Origin: Thereva unica
Taxonomy: Eukaryota > Arthropoda > Insecta > Diptera > Therevidae
DNA length: 64,000 bases
Direction: 5' to 3'
Assembly: GCA_949987705.1 (NCBI GenBank)
Contig: OX465281.1
Coordinates: forward strand, 32,472,942-32,536,941
The position numbers were made by a program, and so were the translations under genes. Below the pieces are notes generated by a model. It ran no database searches. It had not been told where the DNA came from and saw nothing but the letters and a program-made list of their open reading frames with translations. The number at the start of each line of letters is the position of its first letter. Positions within the stretch are counted from its first letter, which is position 1. Of the stretch, positions 11,361-21,914 are shown piece by piece.

Positions 11361-11479
11361 AATATATTATTTTTTGCTCGAAATTGTTTTTTGCATTCAT
11401 TTTGGCGCTCCTTGCTACTTGCCGCCTAGAGGAACCGCCTCTGTCGCTCTACCTCAGGGCCGGCGGCGCTAGCTATGCC

Positions 11480-12816
11480 TCTTCCAAATTTAGCAATTTA
11501 GAAGACTTACTTATTTCTTTATCTGGTACTGATACGCTTGCCTCAACTAAATTCTCCTAGAGAAATTCACTGTAAATTTAAGTTTAAAATATGCATCTGG
11601 GTCACTGATGTAATACCGTCTTTTTTATTAGAACGTTCTTCTCAAACTCCTCCTATTGATTTATCCCAAGCACGCCTTCTCCCAAGTGCTAAAATGATTA
11701 CATCGAATATTCCCAAGGCTTTTGTTAAAATTAGCTCAATCAACACTGATGCTGCAAGGAGATGAAATACTCTCTCCAATGGACACATCATTATCGATTC
11801 ACACCTAACAAGGTCCTTGTTACCATAAATCTTGGTATCAGGATTCCAACTCATAATAACAATTCCCTTCTGGCCATCTTTAGTCTTGGCGATGATAATA
11901 GGTTCTCACGGTGTTCGATTCCTCAAGGCTTGGGCATGGCTCAAGCCATTAATCTTCGGGAATGACCTTCGGTAATATCGGCCTGTAACAGAAACAATCA
12001 TGCCCGCGGTGTGGTGTGGGTAATGGACTGTTAATATGAATTTCAGTTGCTTAAGTCGACATTATCCTTTTCATCTGCGCCATATTCCCCGGAAGATAAA
12101 TGAATATTATTTTCTGAATTCGATTGGATCATTTGCTGCCTAATGTGGACGGAAAATGGTTCTATGTTGGATATTTCATGTTTATTAGATTATAATACCG
12201 GTTATCGCTTCGAGATTAGGTTTATTTGGTGAAATTTATTACATTTTGGGATATTGTGTTGCTGGGGCTCAATTTGCAGTAGAATGGAAAGGTGTGATTT
12301 GAATGATACCTGATGTTTACGAATGCTTGTATTAATTTTGGTGATAAGTAGTTTAATTAATAAATAATTCGTGGGATTAGCAATTAATCATGGTTTATCT
12401 ATTCTTGCTACAATGAATCATCAAAAATTGCGACAGAAAACTGCTTCTGTCCACTTTTCCTCACAGGTAATAAAGCAGCTCCCCGAATTATGTATTATGT
12501 TCAATGTATTATGTACTATATACTATGTACTATGCATTCTGTCCCATGTATTATGAATTATGTATTATGTACTATTACTGTATACTATATATTAAGTATT
12601 ATGTACTATGCACTATGTATTATGTACTATGGTGTCGTACTAATCTTTAAATAAACATATCCCACTTCTGATTTTTCGTGGGGTTCTTTCTTTCTTTGTT
12701 TAACTTTTAATTTAAACTCACATAACTTTATTATCTGTAACGTTTATTAAGATTACATCTATTACACAAAGTACATGTCAGGATACTTAGTAAATATATT
12801 ATACTTCAACTAATAT
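11480..12816. other. No gene; TATGTA-rich low-complexity run at 12480-12640
   Basis: The open frames at 11538-11965 show no known motif. The run at 12486-12635 is an imperfect microsatellite of TATGTAYTA words (TATGTATTATGTACTATATACTA...). Similar runs occur at 14440-14500, 56930-56980 and 57125-57200. Confidence 0.5.
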
Positions 12817-14225
12817 CAGGGGCGGGGCTTTCATAGGTGCGAATGGTGCACTTGCACCGGGCGCAATTTCAGAAATCAAAATTTAAAAAATATTTAAAAC
12901 TTGAAGTTTTCTAACGGGGGCTAGAAGTTCCACAGATTTAGCCAATTTCTATTCCTGTACTTTCTCATGTAAGAAAAAAAGAAGAAATTTCACTTTTCCT
13001 CGTACAGGAAGTTTCCAGTGATTTTAGCTTCAAGATTCGAGAAATTCGGGAAAAAATCTCCCAAGTAAGACAAAAAACTCTCATTTATTTGGAGCACTTG
13101 TTTAAAATTTTGTTATAAGCACCATATTCACTCACACAAAAAAAAAAAAAAATTGTTCCGATGGTTCTGTATTATGTATTGCTGTTTACCATGAATTATA
13201 TAGACTTGAGGCCGCTATTGCTGCATATTTTAATTCTGTTTCAAGAATAAATGAACGAAATGAGGAGAACAAAACTCTTCTTTGATTGTTCTTTTTTGGT
13301 TGTTTCTTTATACCCCGGCTTCATCGGCCTCAGTTAAATAAAGTTCAATTCAATCCGAATAAGTAGCTTCACCGGCTGTCATGTTCAGTTCATGCATGAA
13401 ATTGTTGTTGGTTTTTCGTCAGAAGTTAGAAACTCACTGGAATGATATTCTATTATTCCAGTTGATTACTTTCTTTTGAGCGAGCTTTTACGTTCAATCT
13501 CAATTGCATGTTCTGTTGAGCGAACTCAGGCTTCATTTTCCGGAGTTCAAAATGTGAAAATATATGGGAACTCAAGGAAATATTGATGTTCAGTATACCA
13601 ACTTGCTCGAACTTGCGCAGTGCGGCTGATGAAGCCGGGGTATTAATGTCTAACAAATTAGTAGGGCCAGTTTTACAAGGGGCCAACCAATAAAAATTAG
13701 CGGTAATCGTCAATTCCTTTTTGAAATTCGATGAACAATCGCGTGGGGTTTAACAAGAGCCAACTTTTCCAACAAGCTATACCTTAGAAATCTGTTGTTG
13801 TTATTAATCTTGATTCTGACTTCTGACAACCCATTTCTTTGCCTTTTCTGGCAAAAGAGAGACAAAAAACAACAACAACCACTCAGCTGTCAAAAAGTTG
13901 ATTTAAAAATTCAGTGAAAGAATTCAGAAGCTTAAAAATCTTTCCGCCTCATTGTCCTCGCCTACACTCTTCTCCGCAAACAACGTTTTTTGCAGATTTT
14001 TCCGAATTCGATTTTGAACTATGTGAAACTTCCTATCTAAGTAATCTTTTTTTATGTTATTATGGTGCAATCTTAAATTTTACACAAGCTATGAAAATTA
14101 TTTCTCCCATTCAGCGATTGTTTGTGTTTTTTTCCATTGTCCTTCACTGCATTCAAAAATGAACAGCTTATGGGGCGCAATATGGCATAGTGCACCGGGC
14201 GCAAAAAATCTAAGCGCCGGGCCTG
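12817..14225. mobile_element. hAT-like relic with 8-bp duplication
   Basis: Starts CAGGGGCGGGGCTTTC and ends with the inverse of CAGGCCCGGCGCTTAG. Both ends are followed inward by CACCGGGCGCAA-type words. ACTAATAT flanks both ends (12809-12816, 14226-14233), an exact 8-bp target duplication. No recognisable transposase is present. It contains an inner inverted repeat (ATACCCCGGCTTCATC at 13309-13330 and its inverse near 13625-13645), probably a further small insertion. A degenerate copy of the same family lies at 61960-62270. Confidence 0.75.
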
Positions 14226-14579
14226 ACTAATATTGCTAACTAACTTCTAGACATAATCTTGAGACAGTGCGTACGCGGCGGGAACTAACAATCGACTCCC
14301 TTTTTGATGGCTTCTATATATCACGCCACTTTATCATAACGGTCTCTATTTATCTATCTAGGACAATGTACATAGAACCAAAGAGAAACATAACGATTGG
14401 TAGATTTGGGCTTGCCAAATCTAAATTCTTACAACAATGGACTATGCATTATGTAGTATGTATGTTATGTTATGAATTCTGTATATTATGTATTATTACG
14501 TTTTTGTTTTTCTTATTTAATTGCAACAGTTGGTTAGTTAGATTAGGTATGGCTGAATTGTTGGTTTAAGCTCATACAC

Positions 14580-16526
14580 TTAGGCCCATTGTGATGCCTG
14601 CAAACCTGATTTTAAAGTGTCGTTTCTTCGCTAAAACCATCTCGAGGAAGTAATGAATCTTCTAAGTTGCGGGATCCTAATTTTCGAGATTTCCGCAAGG
14701 GTGCTTAGAAGGGGTTCGCCAAATGTGGTTAATCTCATTCTGCTTAGGGCCGGGCGGTGACAGAGGAGATGTTGTACACTTTCCGCCTTGTCCAGATTCA
14801 TACAGCTTCTGCAGAAATGGCAGGTCTCAAGACCTAATCGCGCCGCATGCCCTATCAGACAGTGACCCGTCAGCACTCCCACTATAACTGAGAGGTCTTG
14901 CCTCTCGAGGCTCTGTAGTGAAGTGGTCCGCCTGAGATTATAAGAGGGTCAGGTTAATTTTGCCAAATTGCATTTATTAAGAGCTTTCCAATGCTTTTTC
15001 GCTTGTTGCATAGTGTGTTGCTTGCATCGGAGTTTAAAGGTGGCCCAAGGCATACCAACTCTTTCCTTTTCTGGAAGAAGAGTAGCGGTTGTGCCTTTCC
15101 TAGCGAGTTCATCAGCTTTACAATTTTCCTCTATATTTCGGTGACCGGGCAACCATACGAAGAGGGTCCCGAACTGTTGAGCCATCTCGTTAAGAGATCT
15201 GCGACATTCAGGGCTTTTAGAGCCGCCTGACTATTTGAGAAGATGTAGACTATCCGGTTCCTATCGCCTTGCTGGTTGATTTGCAGAACAGCCTCCGCAC
15301 TGCAGTGATCGAGTAGTCGGAAGGAGACTTCAATCCCCCCCCCCACCCGACTCTCGAGCTTAGGGCCATCAGTAAAGAAGTTTATGGCACCCTGAACACT
15401 GTCTGGTCTATTTCTCCATTCACAACGTGAAATGATGTTCACTCCGTAGTTCCTCGTGAAGGTAATTTCGGGAATGCAGAAGTCGGTTTTTGTGGGGATA
15501 GTAACAGAGTTCAGCACCTTCGTGCGTCCTCTCCTGATTCCGGTCCAAAAACCGGATTCTTTCATTCAAAGGGCTGCGATGGTTGCGCTGTCTCTTGCCA
15601 CAAGATTTAATGGAAGGAAGTATAACATAACATTTAGGGCATCTGTGTTTGTGGAGCGAAGTGCTCCTGTTATGCATAACTCCGCACATCTTTGTACTTT
15701 CTGTAATTTGTTTAGCACGGTGGATTTATTCAGGGTTGGCCACCATACTGAAACCCCGTAAAGGAGATCGCTGTGTAGATCCATCGCACTATGTTAGGGG
15801 AGAAGCCCTATTTCTTCCCAATGGATTTTTTACGAGCGAAAAGCGCTATGTTCGCTTTCTTAATGCGCTCTTCTGTGTTTTTATTCCAGAGGAGTTTCTT
15901 GTCCAAGACTACTCTCAAGTATTGGCACTGTTAGTAAATTTGAGCCTGACATTGTTTAGCCGGGGAGGAATTAGGGGTGGGGTTTTATATTTCCTCGTTA
16001 AGAGGACTAATTCTTTTTTCAGGGTTAACGCTGAGTCCGCGGGTGGCAGCCCAGTTTGAAAGAGTTAGTAACGCTGCCTCCATGAGATCGCAGAAATCTT
16101 GTGGATATTTTTCTTTTATGATGATAGCATGCGTCGCAGCAGCTGGTTCACAGTCACGATCCATAGACTTGAAGAAAGTACTCCTCCTTGCGGGGTACCT
16201 CTGTTGACGGCCCTACGGACCGAGCAGTCGCCAAGGTTTCAGCTCACGATCCTGTCGGTAAGCATTTGATGTATAAGAGACACCAGCGGCGCCTCGATCC
16301 TCAGCTTGGCCAAGGCCAGGGTAATGGCGTCCGGGAGCACGTTGTTAAACGCTCCCTCTATGTCAAGGAAAGCTAATAATGTTTTTTCTTTGACTTGGAG
16401 TGATTTTTCTATGGTTGAAACCAATGAGTAAAGGGCATTTTCCATGGATCTACCCTCTGTATAGTCGTGCTGCGCGCCAGAGAGGGCGTTTTTTGGTTGA
16501 AACCAAATTATGGTTATTTTACTCAA
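14580..16526 (-). mobile_element. Decayed I-group LINE with RT and RNase H
   Basis: Minus-strand pieces appear in the expected order. 16526-16239 is the RT start with YTEGRSMENALYSLVS and TLLAFLDIEGAFNNV, retaining the motif A aspartate. Around 16200-15800 there is a degenerate RT with GTPQGG-like sequence. 15784-15566 reads YGVSVWWPTLNKS...CAELCITGALRSTNTDALNV. 15565-15131 has the RNase H features FFTDGPKLE and IFSNSQAALKAL. 15185-14949 has LFVWLPGHRNIEENCKADELA. 14882-14631 has the C-terminal GVLTGHCLIGHAARLG with CHFC..C and LLCHRPALS. At least four frameshifts or stops break it. Confidence 0.8.
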
Positions 16527-17196
16527 AGTTGAGTAAATAATTTTGTACGGTTTGTTATGTCACAAGACAGCCTTCTCCATCATGATGTATAAGTTGCGCT
16601 TCGTATTAACATATTTGAATAAATTGCCAAGGAATCAATTCGAGACGGAAAATGGTCGAAATCAATTAATTTTTTGATCATAGGGACATTTCAAGCTCAC
16701 ATGAAGTATGTATATGTCGAAATTAATTTAAATTCAACTTCGTAGGAGAATAATATTGTTCTTTGTACTTGATCGTTTGTGAAACATCGTCAAATTAATC
16801 ATCCAAGGCCCAATCCAGAAAAGCTCCCTAGTAATTTCTATGGCGAGCTTCGGAGAGCTTTATAGCTTTCACACTTTTCAACTGTAATTCCTTCACCAGC
16901 CAACAATTTACCAAACGAACTCTTCGACTGACTTTAGTAGCCTTCTCTCTCCTGATCAGGAAATTATTCCAATCAAAAACTTATTATGTATAACTCCAAT
17001 ATAAAAGGAGTCTACTTTCAATGCATTTTGAACATGCAGCGAAAATCTCATCGGTTGAAAATTACCTTCAGATCATTTCAAACTCCGTGTCATTTCGCGC
17101 AGGCTGGGGTAAAAATACGTAAAAATGTTTAAAAGCATTAAAAGCTCCTCCTTATCAAATCACTTGCTGCAGCATTTTTCTTTTTATTTAATTATG
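16527..17196. other. No recognisable feature
   Basis: AT-rich spacer between the LINE and the LTR element. Its last four bases (TATG, 17193-17196) are one copy of the LTR element target duplication. Confidence 0.6.
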
Positions 17197-17497
17197 TGTC
17201 GCTGTCTGGTTGTTACTCCGTGTCACAACCATAGGCGAGCGGAAGAGAAATAAAAGTCAATTAGTTATACGTAAAGTTAATCTTTTATTTTCTAATTTAT
17301 ATTTTTATCTTTTATACGTCAATTCAATTATTTCTCTTAATCGATCGAATTCATTCGCAGCGCAACCTCGATTGAATGAGCTATCGAAATGTAGTACTAA
17401 AAACGTCGTAGCAACAAGTAGTTGTTTCTGCTACTAATCCGGTCAAGTTGCGGATGTTTCGGATTATTTCCAATAGAGGCTGGGAAAGACTGCCACA
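17197..17497 (-). repeat. 3' LTR
   Basis: 301 bp, identical by eye to 21610-21910. The plus-strand ends are TGTCGCTGTC and GACTGCCACA, so TG..CA termini hold on either strand. On the minus strand there are AAAATAAAAG and ATAAAAATATAAAT words that could serve as polyadenylation and TATA-like signals (inference). Any open frame inside the LTR is an accident shared by both copies. Confidence 0.95.
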
Positions 17498-17498
17498 G

Positions 17499-20400
17499 CT
17501 ACCCCCTCCTTAATAAACAGGTCGTAGGCGGCTCTTGAAAGGAGACTGATTTTCTTTTGTTGACATATGTCTTCAATTTTCCTGCATCTGCATTGGAGCT
17601 GGATAACCACTGATTTTGTTGGTCGATTGTGGTATGTGTCTTCTCCCGTGATGAGCTGTCCGTTGAAGGTCCTGGGGTATCCTCTATGACGGTATACGCT
17701 GGCTTTAATCTCTCGGTTGAGACTGTGGTTTCTTTTTCGCCTATCTTAATTATAAAATTATTGTCATTAATTCTTTTTAATATCTTGTAGGGTCCAGAAT
17801 ATGGTGGTTCTAATGGTTTCTTTACAGCATCTGTTCTCAGGAAAACATGGGTACAATCTTCTAAATGTTTATGTTTGAACAAGCGACGATTGTTGTGATT
17901 TGCTGTTGGTAGTGGTTTGATTGCTCGCATATGTTCTCTGAACTTCTCGATGAATATTTGCGGATCAATGCAGGTGTCTATATCGGTGAAAAATTCTCCT
18001 GGAACTCGAAGTGGTGATCCAAATAAGAATTCGGCAGCCGAAGCATTTATGTCTTCCTTATAGCATGTCCGAAGTCCTAAAAGTACCGTGGGCAGGAGGT
18101 CCAGCCACGAAATCCCTGAGTGACACATCAAAGCGGATTTAAATGAACGGTGCCACCTCTCAATAAGTCCATTCGATGCAGGGTGGTATGGTGAAGTGCG
18201 AATTCTTCTAGATCCAAGCATATTAGTGAGAGATTTAAATAGTTCTGACTCAAATTGTGTCCCTTGATCTGTAGTGATAGTCTTTGGTGTTCCAAATCTT
18301 GCGACCCAATTTGAATAAAATGCGGTTGCAATCGTGTCTGCGGTTATGTCCTTAAGCGGAACTGCTTCAGGCCATCTTGAGAAACGGTCGATTATAGTTA
18401 AACAGTAGCGAAATCCCTGGATTAGTGGTAAAATCACAATGTCCATATGGACGTGGTCGAATCGATGGTCAGGCAATTCAAATGGCGTTATGGCATTTTT
18501 TTGGTGTCGTTGTATCTTTGCCTTTTGACAGGAAATGCATCTGCGTGACCATTCTATTATATCGCTCCTCATCTGTGGCCAAACGTACTTTTGTCTTATT
18601 TGTTTTGAAGTAGGTTTTCCGTTTGGGTGTGATAATCCATGTATGGAGCTAAATATACGATACCTTAAGGATTGAGGAACATATGGGCGTATCGTTCCAG
18701 TTTCTGTATCACAGTAAACTGAACAGTCTTCCTTGAATAATAATTTTTGAAGTTTCAACGAGGTTGATCCCTTTAACAATTCCTTCAACTCTTCGTCTCT
18801 CTGTTGTTCGGTTTGTAGTTCTTCCGGTTCCACCACTGTCGGCGTAGTGATCATGCTTATACGTGAAAGTGCGTCTGCTACCGTGTTGTCTTTACCTGGA
18901 ATATAAACAATATCTGTGGAAAATTGTGAGATCCAATCTAATTGTCGCAATTGACGAGGTGAGGCTTTCTCTGGTTTCTGCGCGAATGCGTGCGTTAATG
19001 GCAAATGGTCGGTTTTAATCACGAAAGTTCGGGCTTCGAGTATATGTCGAAAAAATTTGATTGAAGCGAAAACAGCCAGAAGCTCTCTATCATATGTAGA
19101 ATATCTTTGTTCTGTTGGGCTCATCTTCCGTGAAAAATAACCAAGTGGTCTCCATTCTCCTTTATCTTGTTGTTCCAGTACACCACCAATTGCTGTATCT
19201 GACGCATCGGTTGTGAGTGCGAGTGGTTTGTTCTGACCCAGATGTGCCAGTTGGACTGCATCACATAAACTCATCCTACAAGCTTCGAAGGCTTCTTCAA
19301 TTTCGTCTGACCAAACTACTGGACGTTTATCATTCTTTTTTGAGTTCTTGAGTAGTTCGTTAAGTGGGGCTTGTAACTGAGCTGCATGTGGTATACATCT
19401 TCGGAAGTAATTTAGAACGCCTAGGAATCGACGAAGTTCTGCAACGGTTTGCGGCTTAGGATAATTCTTTATCGCTGAGATACGCTCTGCAGGTGGTTTA
19501 CAGCCGTCCTTGTTTATGGTGTAACCCAAGTAGGTCACTTCGCTTGCTCCGAAGATGCACTTATTCAAGTTGATGTGCAAGTTTGCATCGTGAAGTCGCT
19601 TGAAAACTTCTTCCAGGTGTTGACCATGTTCAACTGCATCAGCGGACATAACCAGGATGTCATCGATGTAACAGCAAACATAATCCAGATCGCGAAAAAT
19701 GCTGTCCATATAGCGTTGAAAGGACTGTGTTGCGTTCCTTAAACCGAATGGCATTACTACAAATTCAAACAACCCAAACGGTGTGCTAATTGCCGTCTTT
19801 AGGATGTGTTCTTCGGCCATTGGTATTTGGTAGTAAGCACGAACTAAATCAATTGTTGAAAAAATTTCCTTACCATATAGTCTCTCATTGAAGTCAGTGA
19901 TGTAGGCTATGGGGTAACGGTCTGGAATCGTTTGGGCATTCAGTTTCCTGTAATCCCCGCAAAGCCTCCAACCACCGGTTTTCTTCGGAACCATATGAAT
20001 TGGGCTTGACCACGAGCTGCTTGATGGTCGAATAACTCCTCCACCTAACAAGGATTCAATTTCATTTTTGGCCGTTTGAAGTTTCTCTCCAGATAGTCGA
20101 CGTGGCCGTTCTGCTAATGGTCGGCCGCTTGTAAAAATCTTATGTGGAGGTGCCTTACTTGTCGACGGAGCAACTTTAACCATTGGTAAAGTAATGCTGC
20201 GGTAATTATTTAAAATATTTTGGTATTCAAAATTGTTGTCTACGGTTGTAATTGCGTAGATGGTTGTCGGTCCCAACTCTCCTTGTCTGGACAGCGCTGT
20301 GGTGCAATCCACGAGTCGCTGGTTCTTCAAATCTACAAGAAGTCCAAAATTGGTTAAAAAGTCAGCTCCAATAATTGGTACCTGGGTTTGGGCAATAATA

Positions 20401-20759
20401 AATACCCACTTATATGATCTTCTCAAACCTAGGTTCAACTCCATGCGATGTACACCATACGTATCGATGATTGTTGAGTTCGCTGCATATAATTTGAAGC
20501 TGCTGAGTTTCGGGCTGTCATTGACAAAGTTGACGGGAATAATCGAAATAATAGAACCTGAATCAATGAGAAATTTTTTGTTAGATTTTGTTTCTTTTAT
20601 AAATAATCTATTTTCAGATTGGAGACATGGATTGTTATCACCGTGACGGCCTGTCTCCGTGGTCGCCACAGGAATTAGTTTCCCTTGGTAAACTCTACAA
20701 ATTTGCACGGTGCACGGCATTTTGTAGCTTGGCTTCCGTACTTGTTGTGGTAATAGCAA
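17499..20759 (-). CDS. pol: Pol polyprotein (protease-RT-RNase H-integrase)
   Basis: 1086 codons, open throughout. It has no ATG at its start: a TAA precedes the frame at 20760-20762, so it is reached by -1 frameshifting from gag. Residue numbers count from the first codon. Protease DSG is at about 66-68. RT has [11 protein letters not shown] (motif A, near 300) and YIDD at 364-367. The RNase H acids are D518, E559 and D584. Integrase has the zinc residues H707, H711, C741 and C744 and the catalytic residues D773, D831 and E867. A GPY/F-like motif lies at 989-991. All catalytic residues are present, so the enzyme set looks functional. There is no chromodomain or env. Confidence 0.95.
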   Translation of the reverse strand: MLLPQQVRKPSYKMPCTVQICRVYQGKLIPVATTETGRHGDNNPCLQSENRLFIKETKSNKKFLIDSGSIISIIPVNFVNDSPKLSSFKLYAANSTIIDTYGVHRMELNLGLRRSYKWVFIIAQTQVPIIGADFLTNFGLLVDLKNQRLVDCTTALSRQGELGPTTIYAITTVDNNFEYQNILNNYRSITLPMVKVAPSTSKAPPHKIFTSGRPLAERPRRLSGEKLQTAKNEIESLLGGGVIRPSSSSWSSPIHMVPKKTGGWRLCGDYRKLNAQTIPDRYPIAYITDFNERLYGKEIFSTIDLVRAYYQIPMAEEHILKTAISTPFGLFEFVVMPFGLRNATQSFQRYMDSIFRDLDYVCCYIDDILVMSADAVEHGQHLEEVFKRLHDANLHINLNKCIFGASEVTYLGYTINKDGCKPPAERISAIKNYPKPQTVAELRRFLGVLNYFRRCIPHAAQLQAPLNELLKNSKKNDKRPVVWSDEIEEAFEACRMSLCDAVQLAHLGQNKPLALTTDASDTAIGGVLEQQDKGEWRPLGYFSRKMSPTEQRYSTYDRELLAVFASIKFFRHILEARTFVIKTDHLPLTHAFAQKPEKASPRQLRQLDWISQFSTDIVYIPGKDNTVADALSRISMITTPTVVEPEELQTEQQRDEELKELLKGSTSLKLQKLLFKEDCSVYCDTETGTIRPYVPQSLRYRIFSSIHGLSHPNGKPTSKQIRQKYVWPQMRSDIIEWSRRCISCQKAKIQRHQKNAITPFELPDHRFDHVHMDIVILPLIQGFRYCLTIIDRFSRWPEAVPLKDITADTIATAFYSNWVARFGTPKTITTDQGTQFESELFKSLTNMLGSRRIRTSPYHPASNGLIERWHRSFKSALMCHSGISWLDLLPTVLLGLRTCYKEDINASAAEFLFGSPLRVPGEFFTDIDTCIDPQIFIEKFREHMRAIKPLPTANHNNRRLFKHKHLEDCTHVFLRTDAVKKPLEPPYSGPYKILKRINDNNFIIKIGEKETTVSTERLKPAYTVIEDTPGPSTDSSSREKTHTTIDQQNQWLSSSNADAGKLKTYVNKRKSVSFQEPPTTCLLRRG
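17502..17511 (-). other. Polypurine tract
   Basis: Minus-strand AAGGAGGGGG lies four bases before the 3' LTR, the usual place for plus-strand priming. The pol stop codon TAG (17499-17501) directly follows it, so the tract also encodes the last Pol residues (RRG). Confidence 0.85.
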
Positions 20760-21490
20760 TTATTTTCGTCGCGTACAGGCGTCGTTAACCTCGTTCGGCT
20801 GCGTGAACGGGGCCTCGTAGTCAATTGCTTCATCGACTTCAACACTACCTGTAGCTGTTGTTCTATCTTGTCCAGTCTGTCGTTCACACTCGGGTTTGAT
20901 TCGCTTACAGCAGCTACCTGGGGCTCAAGCATGTTAGTGTGCTCGAGTATTTTGTCAGCAATTTCAGCTAATTTGCTCAATTCCAAATCGTCAGTAGCTG
21001 AAAGGACACACTTAACGCTTACCGGCATGCGCTGTAACCACAAGGACTTCATCATTTCTTCATTCATGCCTTCGGGGGCAATGTTCAACATCTCTCGGAG
21101 AAGTTGTGAAGGTGTTTTATTTTTCAGCTCCAGCTCGGTAAAAAGCTTCTGTAACAACTTCTCTTTCGATTCCGTGAAGCGAGTGATCAGTTTGTCCTTC
21201 AAAGACTGGTATTTTGCGGTCTGTGGGGGTTTTCTAATGATATCGGAGACTTGGCTGAGGATTTGTGGATCCTCGATTGACGCTAAAACTATGTAGTAGC
21301 GCTCGTCGTCGTCCACTAATCGGTGCGTGTGGAACCTGGCCTCGACTTGGGCAAACCAAAGTTCAGGGTCATTCCTCCAGAAATGTGGCAATCTGATTTG
21401 CGATCCACCAACATTTTTCGCATTTCTGTCGCTTTCGTTGCCAGATTCCTGAAGAGCTCTTGGGTTTTCTTTGTTCTTGTCTGACGCCAT
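20675..21490 (-). CDS. gag: Gag polyprotein with C-H-C-C zinc motif
   Basis: About 271 residues from the ATG at 21490. The open frame extends upstream to 21595 but only through the leader and without an ATG, where an 18-base unit repeated three times would encode FRAPKT. The N-terminal half has the LTR-element capsid pattern ([20 protein letters not shown], then YYIVLASIE). The C-terminus has C-x2-H-x9-C-x3-C ([18 protein letters not shown]) instead of the usual CCHC knuckle. It ends at TAA 20675-20677 with the slippery site before it. Role: capsid assembly and RNA packaging of the retrotransposon. Confidence 0.92.
   Translation of the reverse strand: MASDKNKENPRALQESGNESDRNAKNVGGSQIRLPHFWRNDPELWFAQVEARFHTHRLVDDDERYYIVLASIEDPQILSQVSDIIRKPPQTAKYQSLKDKLITRFTESKEKLLQKLFTELELKNKTPSQLLREMLNIAPEGMNEEMMKSLWLQRMPVSVKCVLSATDDLELSKLAEIADKILEHTNMLEPQVAAVSESNPSVNDRLDKIEQQLQVVLKSMKQLTTRPRSRSRTRLTTPVRDENNCYYHNKYGSQATKCRAPCKFVEFTKGN
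20678..20684 (-). promoter_or_regulatory. Programmed -1 frameshift site GGGAAAC
   Basis: On the minus strand the heptamer G GGA AAC is read in the gag frame immediately before the gag stop TAA (20675-20677). It fits the X XXY YYZ slippery pattern, and this heptamer is a known -1 site in some retroviruses. The pol frame is -1 relative to gag and overlaps it by 85 bases. After a 6-base spacer a 6-bp stem with a 3-base loop can form (20671-20666 with 20662-20657, CTGTGG/CCACGG including one G-U pair). Function is inferred, not tested. Confidence 0.8.
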
Positions 21491-21588
21491 TTTATGCGTC
21501 CGCTTCTTTGTGGGAATCCTAGAAATAGGGCTAAAAGTCTTCGGGGCTCTTAAAGTCTTCGGGGCTCTAAAAGTCTTCGGGGCTCTAA

Positions 21589-21608
21589 AAATCACGTCGG
21601 GGTCACCA
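21589..21608 (-). other. Primer binding site, tRNA-Trp
   Basis: The 20 bases are complementary to the 3' end of eukaryotic tRNA-Trp (...CACGTCGGGGTCA plus CCA) as I recall it, one base inside the 5' LTR. tRNA-Trp priming is a reported hallmark of the CsRn1 clade. Confidence 0.85.
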
Positions 21609-21609
21609 A

Positions 21610-21910
21610 TGTCGCTGTCTGGTTGTTACTCCGTGTCACAACCATAGGCGAGCGGAAGAGAAATAAAAGTCAATTAGTTATACGTAAAGTTAATCTTTTA
21701 TTTTCTAATTTATATTTTTATCTTTTATACGTCAATTCAATTATTTCTCTTAATCGATCGAATTCATTCGCAGCGCAACCTCGATTGAATGAGCTATCGA
21801 AATGTAGTACTAAAAACGTCGTAGCAACAAGTAGTTGTTTCTGCTACTAATCCGGTCAAGTTGCGGATGTTTCGGATTATTTCCAATAGAGGCTGGGAAA
21901 GACTGCCACA
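21610..21910 (-). repeat. 5' LTR
   Basis: 301 bp, same sequence as 17197-17497 by eye. It is followed by TATG (21911-21914), the second target duplication. It drives minus-strand transcription of the element, opposite to the receptor gene downstream. Confidence 0.95.
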
Positions 21911-21914
21911 TATG

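Larger units (their letters stand above)
8018..11471. mobile_element. hAT-like DNA transposon shell with nested insertions
   Basis: The left terminus is CAGCGCCGGCCCTAG. The right terminus, read on the minus strand, is TAGCGCCGCCGGCCCTGAG, the same terminus with a 3-base insertion. Both are flanked by the identical 8-bp word GCTATGCC (8010-8017 and 11472-11479), the target duplication length typical of hAT. No transposase is left. The interior holds a SINE (8098-8517) and a LINE (about 9290-11360) that is itself split by a Harbinger element. The hAT insertion is therefore the oldest event of the stack. Confidence 0.7.
17197..21910 (-). mobile_element. Intact Ty3/gypsy LTR retrotransposon, CsRn1/Kabuki-like
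   Basis: Complete 4,714-bp element on the minus strand. It has 301-bp LTRs that I read as identical base for base, with TG...CA ends, and the 4-bp duplication TATG at 17193-17196 and 21911-21914. A tRNA-Trp primer site, gag, pol (protease-RT-RNase H-integrase) and polypurine tract are in the right order, and there is no env. Both reading frames are open. The tRNA-Trp primer together with a C-H-C-C Gag zinc motif matches the CsRn1/Kabuki clade as I know it. LTR identity and open frames argue for a very recent insertion, possibly still polymorphic. Confidence 0.95.

Noticed and set aside
13453..13713. 86-codon minus-strand frame in the hAT relic as transposase
   Set aside because: No hAT transposase motif such as the C-terminal dimerisation block; overlaps the inner inverted repeat.
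17210..17437. 75-codon frame inside the LTR, repeated identically at 21623-21850
   Set aside because: It is duplicated only because both LTRs carry it. It is on the strand opposite to the element and has no motif.
20868..21296. 142-codon plus-strand frame
   Set aside because: Antisense shadow of the gag gene.
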